Source: Clostridia bacterium
GTDB taxonomy: Bacteria; Aerophobota; Aerophobia; Aerophobales; AE-B3A
Length of the DNA stretch: 15,499 nt
Direction of reading: 5' to 3'
Assembly: GCA_030610745.1 (NCBI GenBank)
Contig: JAUWRC010000019.1
Location: 1 to 15,499 of the forward strand
Notes under the pieces: model-generated
What the model was told of the DNA's origin: nothing
Database searches by the model: none
Seen by the model: the letters and a program-made list of their open reading frames with translations, nothing else
Shown: piece by piece, positions 6,746-12,533 of the stretch
How the letters are laid out: the number at the start of each line of letters is the position of its first letter
Position numbering within the stretch: position 1 is the stretch's first letter
Made by a program: the position numbers and the translations under genes

Positions 6746-6835
6746 TTAAGAGCTCTAAAAAAGTCTTAAACCGGCCGGTCTGGAGGTAGTTTCCTTCAGG
6801 ATAGAATGGAATTAGGCTTCTTTTAGAGCTCTTAA
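6746..6835. repeat. 90-bp element with perfect 15-bp terminal inverted repeats (structured RNA or MITE)
   Basis: TTAAGAGCTCTAAAA (6746-6760) and its exact reverse complement (6821-6835) bound the element. The stem can continue, after one bulged C at 6820, with six more pairs including one G-U (6761-6766 with 6814-6819). Inside lies a 7-bp hairpin, CTGGAGG (6780-6786) with CCTTCAG (6793-6799), closed by a 6-nt loop, and a 10-bp palindrome ACCGGCCGGT (6770-6779) that stands out in AT-rich surroundings. This could be a non-coding RNA, an attenuator between the two flanking genes, or a tiny non-autonomous transposon. The nested pairing favours a structured RNA. Confidence 0.6.
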
Positions 6836-6868
6836 TTTAATTGTTTAATACAGGCAGGGAGAAGGAGC

Positions 6869-7771
6869 ATGGCTAAATGGGGTGGATGGATACCCACTTT
6901 ATCTGGAGATGTTTTTATTGTAAATCTTGAAGATTCTCTTAAACGAGAAGGATATAAACGTGAAGATCATGGCCGATATTATGGGAGATATATTAAAATA
7001 TCAGATATTTTTCAAGAAGAAAAAGTCTTTTTTCGGATTTATTATTCTGGGAATATAAACAACCTAGCCAAGTTTAAGGTTAAAATAAGTAACAAAGTTG
7101 CAAAAAATCAATCTTATTGCGAAGGAGAGTGTGAGGTTTGTCAAAATGGGTTTTTCACTGTTAAATGTAAACTAGATAAGTCTTTAACGCGGCTTGAAGA
7201 TAGGTTTGCATCTGAGATTTATCAACGGATTAGGGATATTTACCATCAACATACTCACCATCATAAAGAAAATAAGGAATTGCTTTTTATCGTCAAAAGC
7301 GGTAATAAAAAAGAAGTTGTGCAAAATTTGATAAAACAATATCAACAAAAAATCTTAGACTATCACCATGGTCTTAGAGAACTTGTAGCGTCTCCTTCAT
7401 TTCGAAGATATATAGTGGATTTGTTTGAAGATTTTTTGAAGTTATTTTCATTTTTAGGGCGATTCTTAAATTTAAAACTATTCTCAACACTTCAAGCCAG
7501 TTTTCCCAGTAAAACAACTTTCCCTTCGTCCTATAGTATACAGGCGCAGGGTGAAATGATATACGCTAAAATGGTTGTACAATTATTTAAAGATGATATT
7601 CCTAATAATCAAGCAAAGGATTTCCTGCAAGTTTTTGATTATGCGTACTGTTCCCTTGGTGATATACGTGAAGAGATTGGTCGTATTTATCAAGATTATA
7701 CAAACAAGTTACTTGTAGGACTTACCTCTGTTTTGGCAATACTTACCATTGTTTTATTATGTCTCTCTTAA
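6869..7771 (+). CDS. Hypothetical protein with C-terminal membrane anchor (300 aa)
   Basis: I do not recognise the family. The first 100 residues look like a beta-rich domain with a cysteine cluster, C84-x3-C88-x2-C91-x8-C100, that could bind a metal. Next comes a histidine-rich stretch (HQHTHHHK, 126-133), then a mostly alpha-helical region (about 145-280) rich in charged and aromatic residues, and finally one hydrophobic segment at 281-299 ending at the stop codon. That layout predicts a tail-anchored protein facing the cytoplasm. There is no N-terminal signal. AGGGAG at 6856-6861, 7 nt from the ATG, supports the start. Codon use is strongly AT-biased compared with the flanking housekeeping genes. 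Its position in an accessory island beside a small basic protein and a structured element makes a defence or conflict role possible, but that is only inference. Confidence 0.75.
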   Translation: MAKWGGWIPTLSGDVFIVNLEDSLKREGYKREDHGRYYGRYIKISDIFQEEKVFFRIYYSGNINNLAKFKVKISNKVAKNQSYCEGECEVCQNGFFTVKCKLDKSLTRLEDRFASEIYQRIRDIYHQHTHHHKENKELLFIVKSGNKKEVVQNLIKQYQQKILDYHHGLRELVASPSFRRYIVDLFEDFLKLFSFLGRFLNLKLFSTLQASFPSKTTFPSSYSIQAQGEMIYAKMVVQLFKDDIPNNQAKDFLQVFDYAYCSLGDIREEIGRIYQDYTNKLLVGLTSVLAILTIVLLCLS

Positions 7772-7906
7772 AATAATTACCTCCCGAACATCTTCTTCTA
7801 ATTTCTTGAAATCAGTAGTTTTCTTCTGTTTTGGCCATGACTTTAGTTTTATAGTTCTAAATATCCGAAACTTGCTCAAGTTTGTGGTAGTTCTTCCACC
7901 CTCTCC
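7772..7906. other. Spacer with tandem short hairpins
   Basis: This 135-bp spacer contains no gene. AAACTTG-CT-CAAGTTT (7868-7883) is a perfect inverted repeat, immediately followed by GTGG (7884-7887) and CCAC (7896-7899), which can form a second small stem. The pair might end the transcript of the 300-aa gene, but no U-tract follows. The promoter of the antitoxin gene begins right after it. Confidence 0.4.
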
Positions 7907-7934
7907 TTGACATTTGGTAAGGAAAATCTATTAT
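7907..7934 (+). promoter_or_regulatory. Sigma70-like promoter of the AbrB-type antitoxin gene
   Basis: A perfect -35 TTGACA (7907-7912), a 16-bp spacer and TATTAT (7929-7934) as -10 lie about 50 bp upstream of the start codon. The -10 overlaps the beginning of the adjoining operator-like palindrome. Confidence 0.6.
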
Positions 7935-7963
7935 TTATTATTGCTATAGAGTAATAATAAATA
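7932..7963. promoter_or_regulatory. Operator-like 11-bp inverted repeat
   Basis: TATTTATTATT (7932-7942) and its exact reverse complement (7953-7963) are separated by 10 bp. The palindrome starts at the -10 element, the place where an AbrB/MazE-type antitoxin would bind to repress its own operon. Autoregulation is family knowledge; binding to this site is inferred. Confidence 0.5.
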
Positions 7964-7983
7964 GGGCAAATGAGGTGGTAATT

Positions 7984-8241
7984 ATGCCCAAGGTAATAAA
8001 TAAGAGTCAGGTAACCATTCCTAAAAAAATAAGAGAGGTTATTGGGATTAAGCCAGGTAGCGGAGTAGAGTTCAAAATCCATGATGGAAAATGTATAGTA
8101 AATAAAGTGATAGAAAAGAATCCTTTCCAAAAATGGGTCGGCTATCTTAAAATAAATAAAACTACCGACCAGATCATGGAAGATACAAGATATGGGTCAA
8201 TTGAAAAACCTCAATTGGATTTCGTATTGCCTCGTGCGTGA
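7984..8241 (+). CDS. AbrB/MazE/SpoVT-type antitoxin, orphan, with altered C-terminus
   Basis: This 85-aa swapped-hairpin DNA-binding protein begins MPKVINKSQVTIPKKIREVIGIKPGSGVEFKI. The SQVTIPKKIRE core is diagnostic of the AbrB/MazE family, whose members usually neutralise a PIN (VapC) or MazF toxin encoded directly downstream and repress the operon. The ATG at 7984 is preceded by GAGGTGG; the in-frame GTG at 7975 lies inside that Shine-Dalgarno sequence and is rejected. Residues 60-70 (TTDQIMEDTRY) resemble the region where such antitoxins normally end. The last 15 residues look extraneous, and the final codons (about FVLPRA) are encoded by a heptad repeat at 8221-8255. No toxin follows; the next gene is pdhA. 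It is therefore an orphan, probably left after loss of the toxin gene. Confidence 0.88.
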   Translation: MPKVINKSQVTIPKKIREVIGIKPGSGVEFKIHDGKCIVNKVIEKNPFQKWVGYLKINKTTDQIMEDTRYGSIEKPQLDFVLPRA

Positions 8242-8255
8242 TGCGTATTTGCATA
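8221..8255. repeat. Heptad tandem repeat (TGCGTAT type, x5)
   Basis: The units TTCGTAT, TGCCTCG, TGCGTGA, TGCGTAT and TTGCATA are in 7-bp phase. The array overlaps the end of the antitoxin gene and shares its unit with the array at 13921-13976. Confidence 0.75.
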
Positions 8256-8317
8256 TGACTTAGTTCTTTTGAACCTACGAAAAATTCAGGATGAGATTAT
8301 AAGGGAAGGAAAAGATT

Positions 8318-9280
8318 ATGCAGCCTAGCAGGAGTGCCCTTGTCCAGATGTATAAGCAAATGTTGACCATACGGCGGTTCGAAGAGAAAGTAGCTGAGTT
8401 TCTGGTCAAAGGGATAATTTATGGAACAGGTCATCTTTATATCGGAGAGGAGGCAGTGGCTGTAGGTGCATGTAGGGCTATTAAACCCGATGACTATATA
8501 ACCAGTACCCATCGAGGACACGGACACTGTATAGCTAAGGGAGCTGATTTAAACAGGATGATGAGTGAGTTGTTAGGCAAAGCCACCGGTTACTGTAAAG
8601 GCAAAGGTGGTTCCATGCACATTGCTGATGTGGAAGCGGGAAATCTAGGAGCAAATGGGGTAGTAGGGGGAGGTATACCTATAGCCTGTGGAGCTGGTAT
8701 CACTATCAAGATGAAAGGCTTAAAGCGGGTGGTGCTCTGCTTTTTTGGAGATGGAGCTGTTAATCAAGGGGTCTTCCATGAATCTCTTAATTTAGCCTCT
8801 GTCTGGAATCTACCTGTTATTTTTATCTGTGAAAATAATCAATATGCTATGTCAACGGCTACCAGAATAGCCTTTAATATTGAAGATCTTTCCCTGCGTG
8901 CCGCTTCCTATGGAATGCCCGGGGTTAAAGTCGATGGAAATGATGTTCTGAGAGTATATGAGGAGATTAGCAAGGCCGTGGCTCATGCCCGAGATGGAAA
9001 AGGGCCAAGTTTTGTTGTCTGTCAGACTTACCGTTGGAAGGGACATTCCCGAAGTGATGCTGAAAAATACCGAACAAGACAAGAGGTAGCAAAATGGAAA
9101 AAGAACTGTCCCTTAAAAAGATTTGGAGGCTACCTTCTGGATAAGGGTATCTTAAGCGAGGAAGAAATGGGACAGATTGAGGGAGAGGTTATCTCCTCCA
9201 TCAAGCAAGCAGTGGATTTTGCCCAAGATAGCCCTTTCCCCTCATTGGAAACTTTAGAAGAGGATGTCTATGCCAGTTAA
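8318..9280 (+). CDS. pdhA: Thiamine-diphosphate-dependent dehydrogenase E1, alpha subunit (pyruvate or acetoin type)
   Basis: This 320-aa alpha subunit belongs to a heterotetrameric 2-oxo acid dehydrogenase E1, which decarboxylates pyruvate (or cleaves acetoin) on thiamine diphosphate and passes the acyl group to an E2 lipoyl domain. The ThDP/Mg motif is GDG (144-146) followed by NQGVFHESLNLASVW and ENNQYAMST (172-180). Other family blocks are HLYIGEEAVAVG (39-50), STHRGHGH (63-70), CKGKGGSMH (93-101) and YRWKGHSRSD. A good ribosome-binding site (AAGGAAAAG) precedes ATG 8318. Pyruvate (PdhA) and acetoin (AcoA) enzymes cannot be told apart with certainty; the short N-terminus without a PdhA extension and the neighbouring dehydrogenases make the acetoin type possible. 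The beta-subunit gene overlaps its end by 11 bp, so the two are translated together. Confidence 0.93.
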   Translation: MQPSRSALVQMYKQMLTIRRFEEKVAEFLVKGIIYGTGHLYIGEEAVAVGACRAIKPDDYITSTHRGHGHCIAKGADLNRMMSELLGKATGYCKGKGGSMHIADVEAGNLGANGVVGGGIPIACGAGITIKMKGLKRVVLCFFGDGAVNQGVFHESLNLASVWNLPVIFICENNQYAMSTATRIAFNIEDLSLRAASYGMPGVKVDGNDVLRVYEEISKAVAHARDGKGPSFVVCQTYRWKGHSRSDAEKYRTRQEVAKWKKNCPLKRFGGYLLDKGILSEEEMGQIEGEVISSIKQAVDFAQDSPFPSLETLEEDVYAS

Positions 9281-10265
9281 TATAGTTAAATTGACTTATC
9301 GAGAAGCTCTTCGCCGAGCTTTAAGAGAGGAGATGCAAAGAGATGAAAATGTATATATGATGGGCGAGGACATAGGAGTTTACGGGGGAGCCTTTGGTGT
9401 TAGTCTGGGTCTTATGGAGGAATTCGGTAAGGAAAAGATTAAGGATACTCCTCTTTCGGAATCCGTTATAGTAGGGGCTGCTCTTGGATCAGCTTTGACT
9501 GGAATGAGACCTGTAGCAGAAATTATGTTTATGGATTTTATCACTATTGGCATGGATCAACTGATTAATCAGGCAGCCAAGATTCACTATATGTATGGTG
9601 GAAAGGCTCGGGTTCCTATGGTACTTCGAACAGCCGGAGGCTCAGGAACTGGAGCGGCTGCTCAACATTCCCAGTCCTTAGAAGCTCTTCTCTGTCATAT
9701 ACCAGGGTTAAAAGTCGTTATGCCTTCTACACCTTACGATGCTCTGGGGCTTCTCAAGTCATCCATTAGAGATGATAATCCGGTTGTCTTTATTGAGCAT
9801 AAGCTTCTCTATTCCCAAAAGGGTGAGATGCCGCAGAGTGAATATCTGGTTTCTCTGGGTGAGGCCAAGGTAAAACGGCAGGGAACTGACGCAACCATTG
9901 TTGCTTTTTCTATAATGGTGCCAAAAGCGCTAGCAGCGGCTGATAAGCTGAGCAAAGAGGGGATAAGTATAGAAGTGATAGATCCAAGGACATTGGTTCC
10001 TCTGGACTCTCAGAGGATAGTCAATTCAGTAAAAAAGACGCATAGATTATTAATAGTTCACGAGGCTTGCGGCAGAGGAGGATTTGGCGCGGAAATTCTG
10101 GCTCAGGTTGAGGAGAGCGAGGCTTTCGATTACCTTGATGCTCCCATTAGGAGACTAACCGGGCGAAACATTCCCATTCCTTATTCTCCGGGGCTGGAAA
10201 GACGCACAGTCCCACAGGAAGATGATATAATCCAGGCGGTGAGTAAACTAGTCGTTAGTGAATAG
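9270..10265 (+). CDS. pdhB: Thiamine-diphosphate-dependent dehydrogenase E1, beta subunit
   Basis: This 331-aa partner of the alpha subunit completes the active site. Characteristic stretches are YREALRRALREEM, MGEDIGVYGG (31-40, with the ThDP-activating region E33), ETPLSE-like DTPLSESVIVGAALG (59-73), PVAEIMFMDF, AQHSQSLEALLCHIPG (131-146, H133) and the C-terminal transketolase fold with IDPRTLVPLD and VHEACGRGGFGAEI. Of two in-frame ATGs, the one at 9270 is chosen because GAGG (9260-9263) is 6 nt away; the ATG at 9264 touches that motif. The final codons (about VSE, stop) coincide with the start of a heptad array at 10256. No E2 or E3 gene follows, so they must be encoded elsewhere or be absent. 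Confidence 0.94.
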   Translation: MPVNIVKLTYREALRRALREEMQRDENVYMMGEDIGVYGGAFGVSLGLMEEFGKEKIKDTPLSESVIVGAALGSALTGMRPVAEIMFMDFITIGMDQLINQAAKIHYMYGGKARVPMVLRTAGGSGTGAAAQHSQSLEALLCHIPGLKVVMPSTPYDALGLLKSSIRDDNPVVFIEHKLLYSQKGEMPQSEYLVSLGEAKVKRQGTDATIVAFSIMVPKALAAADKLSKEGISIEVIDPRTLVPLDSQRIVNSVKKTHRLLIVHEACGRGGFGAEILAQVEESEAFDYLDAPIRRLTGRNIPIPYSPGLERRTVPQEDDIIQAVSKLVVSE

Positions 10266-10283
10266 TATTTGGTGAATAGTGAA
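10256..10283. repeat. Heptad tandem repeat (TAGTGAA x4)
   Basis: The units TAGTGAA, TAGTATT, TGGTGAA and TAGTGAA are in phase, and the first one contributes the last sense codon and stop of pdhB. Confidence 0.88.
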
Positions 10284-10292
10284 TCGAAAAAG

Positions 10293-10314
10293 GTAGCGGT
10301 GCGATTTATCGCAC
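10293..10314 (+). repeat. REP-like 22-bp palindrome (arms GCG/CGC)
   Basis: GTAGCGGT head, arm GCG, loop ATTTAT, arm CGC, AC tail. It lies between two heptad arrays downstream of pdhB, where it may serve as a transcript-end hairpin. Confidence 0.88.
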
Positions 10315-10324
10315 ATTGGAAGCT

Positions 10325-10352
10325 CTTACCGCTTATAGCTTACAGCTTATAT
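10325..10352. repeat. Heptad tandem repeat (CTTATAG type, x4)
   Basis: CTTACCG, CTTATAG, CTTACAG and CTTATAT in phase, similar to the array at 3786-3848. Confidence 0.85.
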
Positions 10353-10443
10353 ATTCCGTAAAGAATTCTTATTCTTATAGCTAGAAAGAAGAGAGGGCTA
10401 GGGTGAGGGGATATGATGAAGTATACCTATTAATCTCATCTGG

Positions 10444-10505
10444 CGATAACGACAAAGCTCAGCGGCGCGGCTGCAAGCCGCGTCTGCTGGAGCGCTTTGT
10501 TAGGC
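10444..10505 (-). other. Integron attC recombination site
   Basis: This 62-bp site has all the architecture of an attC. Read on the + strand: R' box CGATAAC (10444-10450), 6-nt spacer, L' box GCTCAG (10457-10462), L'' box CTGGAGC (10487-10493), 5-nt spacer, and R'' box GTTAGGC (10499-10505, the standard RYYYAAC/GTTRRRY core). L' and L'' pair except for one extra G in L'', the extrahelical base expected on the recombinogenic bottom strand. The centre holds a 7-bp hairpin (10466-10472 with 10476-10482, 3-nt loop). It sits at the 3' end of the brnT-brnA pair, in the orientation expected for a cassette read on the - strand. No integrase gene and no second attC were found. Confidence 0.85.
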
Positions 10506-10719
10506 GCTGAGTCGAGCGAGTAAGATTAAGAAGCGATCTCAACGCCTCATTCACTGTAGCTGAATCATGAAAAACGTTGGCTACGTCTGGTTCAAGGACA
10601 ACCACGTTAGCCCTTTCCGCCAACAGGCGCTTATAGTACTTGCCCCGAACAGCTTTAGAATAGTCAAACTCATATTCAGGACGTAACTCATCATGATTCT
10701 TTTCTGATCTGGTCTTCAT
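10459..10719 (-). CDS. brnA: BrnA-type antitoxin (cassette gene)
   Basis: This 86-aa protein starts MKTRSEKNHDELRPEYEF; the key block DELRPEY-x-FDYSKAVRGKYYKRL with VVVLEPDVANVFHDSATVNEALR (residues about 11-60) is typical of antitoxins encoded with BrnT, which bind the toxin N-terminally and repress via a C-terminal ribbon-helix-helix region. The ATG at 10717-10719 has AAGGAA 7-8 nt upstream; the longer frame from 10755 lacks that. The gene overlaps brnT by 29 bp. Its last residues (about GLQPRR) and stop codon are encoded within the attC site, as is common for cassette genes. It is more GC-rich than its surroundings. The pairing with BrnT makes the assignment fairly secure, but the exact antitoxin subfamily is less certain. 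Confidence 0.8.
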   Translation of the reverse strand: MKTRSEKNHDELRPEYEFDYSKAVRGKYYKRLLAERANVVVLEPDVANVFHDSATVNEALRSLLNLTRSTQRLTKRSSRRGLQPRR

Positions 10720-10978
10720 GTCTTTTCCTTTCTCGCGATGTTGCACGTCGCGCACTTATTATACGCGTGGCCTCTCCTCTCTCTACATGCGATACGATAA
10801 GCAAATGGTCTCGAGAGGAGAAGCCAATAGTGATTAATCTTCTCTCCTCAACTGAATGATCAGGATCGTCGAAAGTGGCCGCCAAAGGATCGTAGAACAC
10901 GGTTACAGCTTCCTCAAAGGATACTCTGTGCTTCCTATGGTTCAGTTTTGCTTTTCCTGGATCCCATTCGAACTGTAT
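10691..10978 (-). CDS. brnT: BrnT-family ribonuclease toxin, apparently with an ATA start
   Basis: This is a BrnT (RelE-fold ribonuclease) toxin of about 95 aa. The frame from 10978 reads xQFEWDPGKAKLNHRKHRVSFEEA, then VFYDPLAATFDDPDHS, ITIGFSS, LLIVSHVERGEATRIISARRAT, ending RERKRHED. All these are classic BrnT blocks, and the N-terminal FEWDP is needed for a complete fold. There is no ATG, GTG or TTG before it: the frame closes at a TAG four codons upstream, and the codon at the expected start is ATA (AGGG lies 7 nt upstream). Either AUA initiates weakly or a G-to-A change has crippled the toxin. A GTG at 10898-10900 would only give a truncated 69-aa form. It is upstream of, and overlaps, the antitoxin gene, the normal BrnT-BrnA order. 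Confidence 0.8.
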   Translation of the reverse strand: MQFEWDPGKAKLNHRKHRVSFEEAVTVFYDPLAATFDDPDHSVEERRLITIGFSSRDHLLIVSHVERGEATRIISARRATSRERKRHEDQIRKES

Positions 10979-10987
10979 CGCGAAACC

Positions 10988-11161
10988 CTACTTCCGTCTA
11001 AATTTTTGCATAACATATATTATACGGCCTTGCCGAAATACCAATTCCCCAAAGTTCTTATCTACTGTAAGCAGTAATGCTGACTCCCGATTAGCTCGTT
11101 GAATCACTTCATCATCCAAAATGCTTGGCTCCATCTCTATTATATTTGTCCGCAGGATTTT
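10988..11161 (-). pseudogene. Truncated DUF5615 PIN-like toxin remnant
   Basis: On the - strand the frame ending at TAG 10988-10990 encodes EMEPSILDDEVIQRA then NRESALLLTVDKNFGELVFRQ, the conserved second half of DUF5615 PIN-like proteins (DDEV...LLLT-DKDFGELVFR). The frame is closed by TAG at 11162-11164; the only ATG (11132-11134) would give 48 aa lacking the N-terminal catalytic aspartate strand. The reading therefore looks like a 5'-deleted gene. Further upstream, 11204-11320 holds a startless open frame on the same strand with no recognisable family. The remnant ends 10 bp before brnT, suggesting a former toxin cluster. Confidence 0.65.
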
Positions 11162-11355
11162 CTATCCAAATATCGGTTATTACTACCTTTACCTTATTGG
11201 AAATCAAGGAGTTGTCAACTCGTCGAGAAGTTTGCACTTGCTGATAACAATTCCAGGATTATCTTTTTTCCTGTATTTGACAAGGTTTTTAAATCTTGAT
11301 AGATTAGGATTGGTTTTTTAGAGGTTCTACTACACTCGGCAATACGTTCGATGAA
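11162..11355. other. Non-coding remainder between the toxin remnant and adh1
   Basis: Short overlapping open frames occur on both strands, but none has a ribosome-binding site, a family signature or a sensible start. It is interpreted as eroded accessory DNA. Confidence 0.45.
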
Positions 11356-11377
11356 GTGCCATAAATGGCACCGCTAC
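11356..11377 (-). repeat. REP-like 22-bp palindrome (arms GCC/GGC)
   Basis: This reverse-oriented copy has head GTAGCGGT, arm GCC, loop ATTTAT, arm GGC and tail AC on the - strand. It is the only copy with this arm pair. It would encode part of a false N-terminal extension of adh1 if the ATG at 11351 were used. Confidence 0.85.
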
Positions 11378-11413
11378 TCCCAACGAGCCCTAAGGTGTTT
11401 CAGGAGAAACAGA

Positions 11414-12439
11414 TTGAAAGCAGCTGTGTTTCATGGAATTAAGGATGTAAGATTAGAAGAGATAGAAATTCCTCGGATTAGTCCCTATGAGGTACTGGTA
11501 AAAGTAAAGGCTGCTTTAACCTGTGGAACTGACCGCAAGCTATATCTTCGAGGTCATCCTCTTTTTAAGCCTCCTTTTGTTTTTGGTCATGAATTTGCTG
11601 GAGAAATAGTAAAGGTGGGAGAGAAGGTAAAAGGCTTTCAGAAAGGGATGAGGGTGGTAGCGGCAAATTCTGCTCCCTGCAACCGCTGTTATTATTGTAA
11701 AATAGGTCGACAGAGTATGTGTGAGAATTTGACTCTCAGGCTCAGCGGTGCCTTTGCCCAATACGTGGAAATACCCCGGCCTATTGTGGAGCAGAATTTA
11801 TTGGAAATTCCTTCTCATCTTTCTTATAAAAAGGCGGCCTTGGTGGAGCCCCTGGCTTGTGTAGTGCATGGAATAGAAGAATCCAATATAGCCTTAGGGG
11901 ATACAGTTGTTATTAATGGATTAGGACCTATTGGACTGCTTTTCGTTCAACTGGCAAAATTAAAGGGTGCCAGGGTCATAGCTCTAGATGTAAGAAGGGA
12001 AAGATTAGACATAGCTAATAAATTAGGAGCTGATGAATTAGTAGATGCTTCTAGAGTCGGCGATCAGGTGAAGGCGGTTAAAAGATTGACAGAGAAGGGT
12101 AGGGGAGTGGACGTGGCTATAGAGGCGGTGGGAATTCCTGAGGTATGGGAAAAGAGCATCCTTATGGTGAGAAAAGGAGGGACGGCAGTTCTTTTTGGGG
12201 GTTGTGCTTCAGGAACAAAAATAACCATTGATACCGAGCTTTTACATTACTCAGAAATTACTATAAAAGGCGTCTTCCACCACACCCCTCAATATGTAAA
12301 AAAAGCTTTAGATTTGATCTCCCAGGGGAAAATAGATACAGATTCTCTCATCACTGATGAGTTTCCCCTGGCTGATTTTTCCAAAGCACTGGAGATGATG
12401 ATAAATCAGGAAGGGATAAAAATTGCCGTAATACCGTAA
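11414..12439 (+). CDS. Zinc-dependent medium-chain alcohol/polyol dehydrogenase (NAD type)
   Basis: This 341-aa MDR-superfamily dehydrogenase is of the sorbitol/threonine/2,3-butanediol dehydrogenase type. Catalytic zinc ligands are C37, H59 with E60 (GHE) and E145 (VEPLAC). The structural zinc loop has C89, C92, C95 and C103. The Rossmann motif GLGPIG is at 169-174 and D192 at the end of the next strand (ALDVRRERL) favours NAD+. The start is TTG 11414, with GGAG 7 nt upstream and MKAAVFHG matching the family; a longer frame from ATG 11351 would add 21 residues derived from a REP-like repeat. The substrate cannot be read from sequence. It lies 95 bp before a second MDR gene in the same direction and downstream of the E1 genes, with the integron cassette between. 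Confidence 0.9.
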   Translation: MKAAVFHGIKDVRLEEIEIPRISPYEVLVKVKAALTCGTDRKLYLRGHPLFKPPFVFGHEFAGEIVKVGEKVKGFQKGMRVVAANSAPCNRCYYCKIGRQSMCENLTLRLSGAFAQYVEIPRPIVEQNLLEIPSHLSYKKAALVEPLACVVHGIEESNIALGDTVVINGLGPIGLLFVQLAKLKGARVIALDVRRERLDIANKLGADELVDASRVGDQVKAVKRLTEKGRGVDVAIEAVGIPEVWEKSILMVRKGGTAVLFGGCASGTKITIDTELLHYSEITIKGVFHHTPQYVKKALDLISQGKIDTDSLITDEFPLADFSKALEMMINQEGIKIAVIP

Positions 12440-12440
12440 T

Positions 12441-12475
12441 TAGCGTACAGCGGGTAGCGTTTAGCGGATAGTATC
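12441..12475. repeat. Heptad tandem repeat (TAGCGTN type, x5)
   Basis: The units TAGCGTA, CAGCGGG, TAGCGTT, TAGCGGA and TAGTATC are in 7-bp phase. Positions 12441-12471 are a 30-of-31 match to the reverse complement of 14080-14110. Confidence 0.88.
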
Positions 12476-12490
12476 TCGTAAAAAGACTTT

Positions 12491-12525
12491 AAGAAACAAG
12501 AAGCAAGAAACAGAGAAATAGAGAA
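12491..12525. repeat. Purine heptad repeat (AAGAAAC type, x5) in the adh2 leader
   Basis: AAGAAAC, AAGAAGC, AAGAAAC, AGAGAAA and TAGAGAA are in phase and stop nine bases before the adh2 ATG. No other Shine-Dalgarno-like sequence is present, so the AGAGAAG at the end of the array may serve as a weak ribosome-binding site. Confidence 0.8.
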
Positions 12526-12533
12526 GTAAAAAA

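Noticed and set aside
6746..6835. Second integron attC site
   Set aside because: It has inverted arms but no RYYYAAC/GTTRRRY boxes or L-box spacing.
10388..10412. GAGAGGGCTAGGGTGAGGGG motif as a regulatory site
   Set aside because: Similar strings occur in intergenic DNA of many bacteria, but a single copy gives nothing to test here.
11000..11240. Second attC upstream of brnT
   Set aside because: GCATAAC (11009-11015) resembles an R box, but no matching L boxes or partner GTTRRRY lies at a suitable distance.
11099..11321. Two overlapping 66-aa + strand frames
   Set aside because: No ribosome-binding site, hydrophobic low-complexity translation, and the opposite strand carries the DUF5615 remnant.
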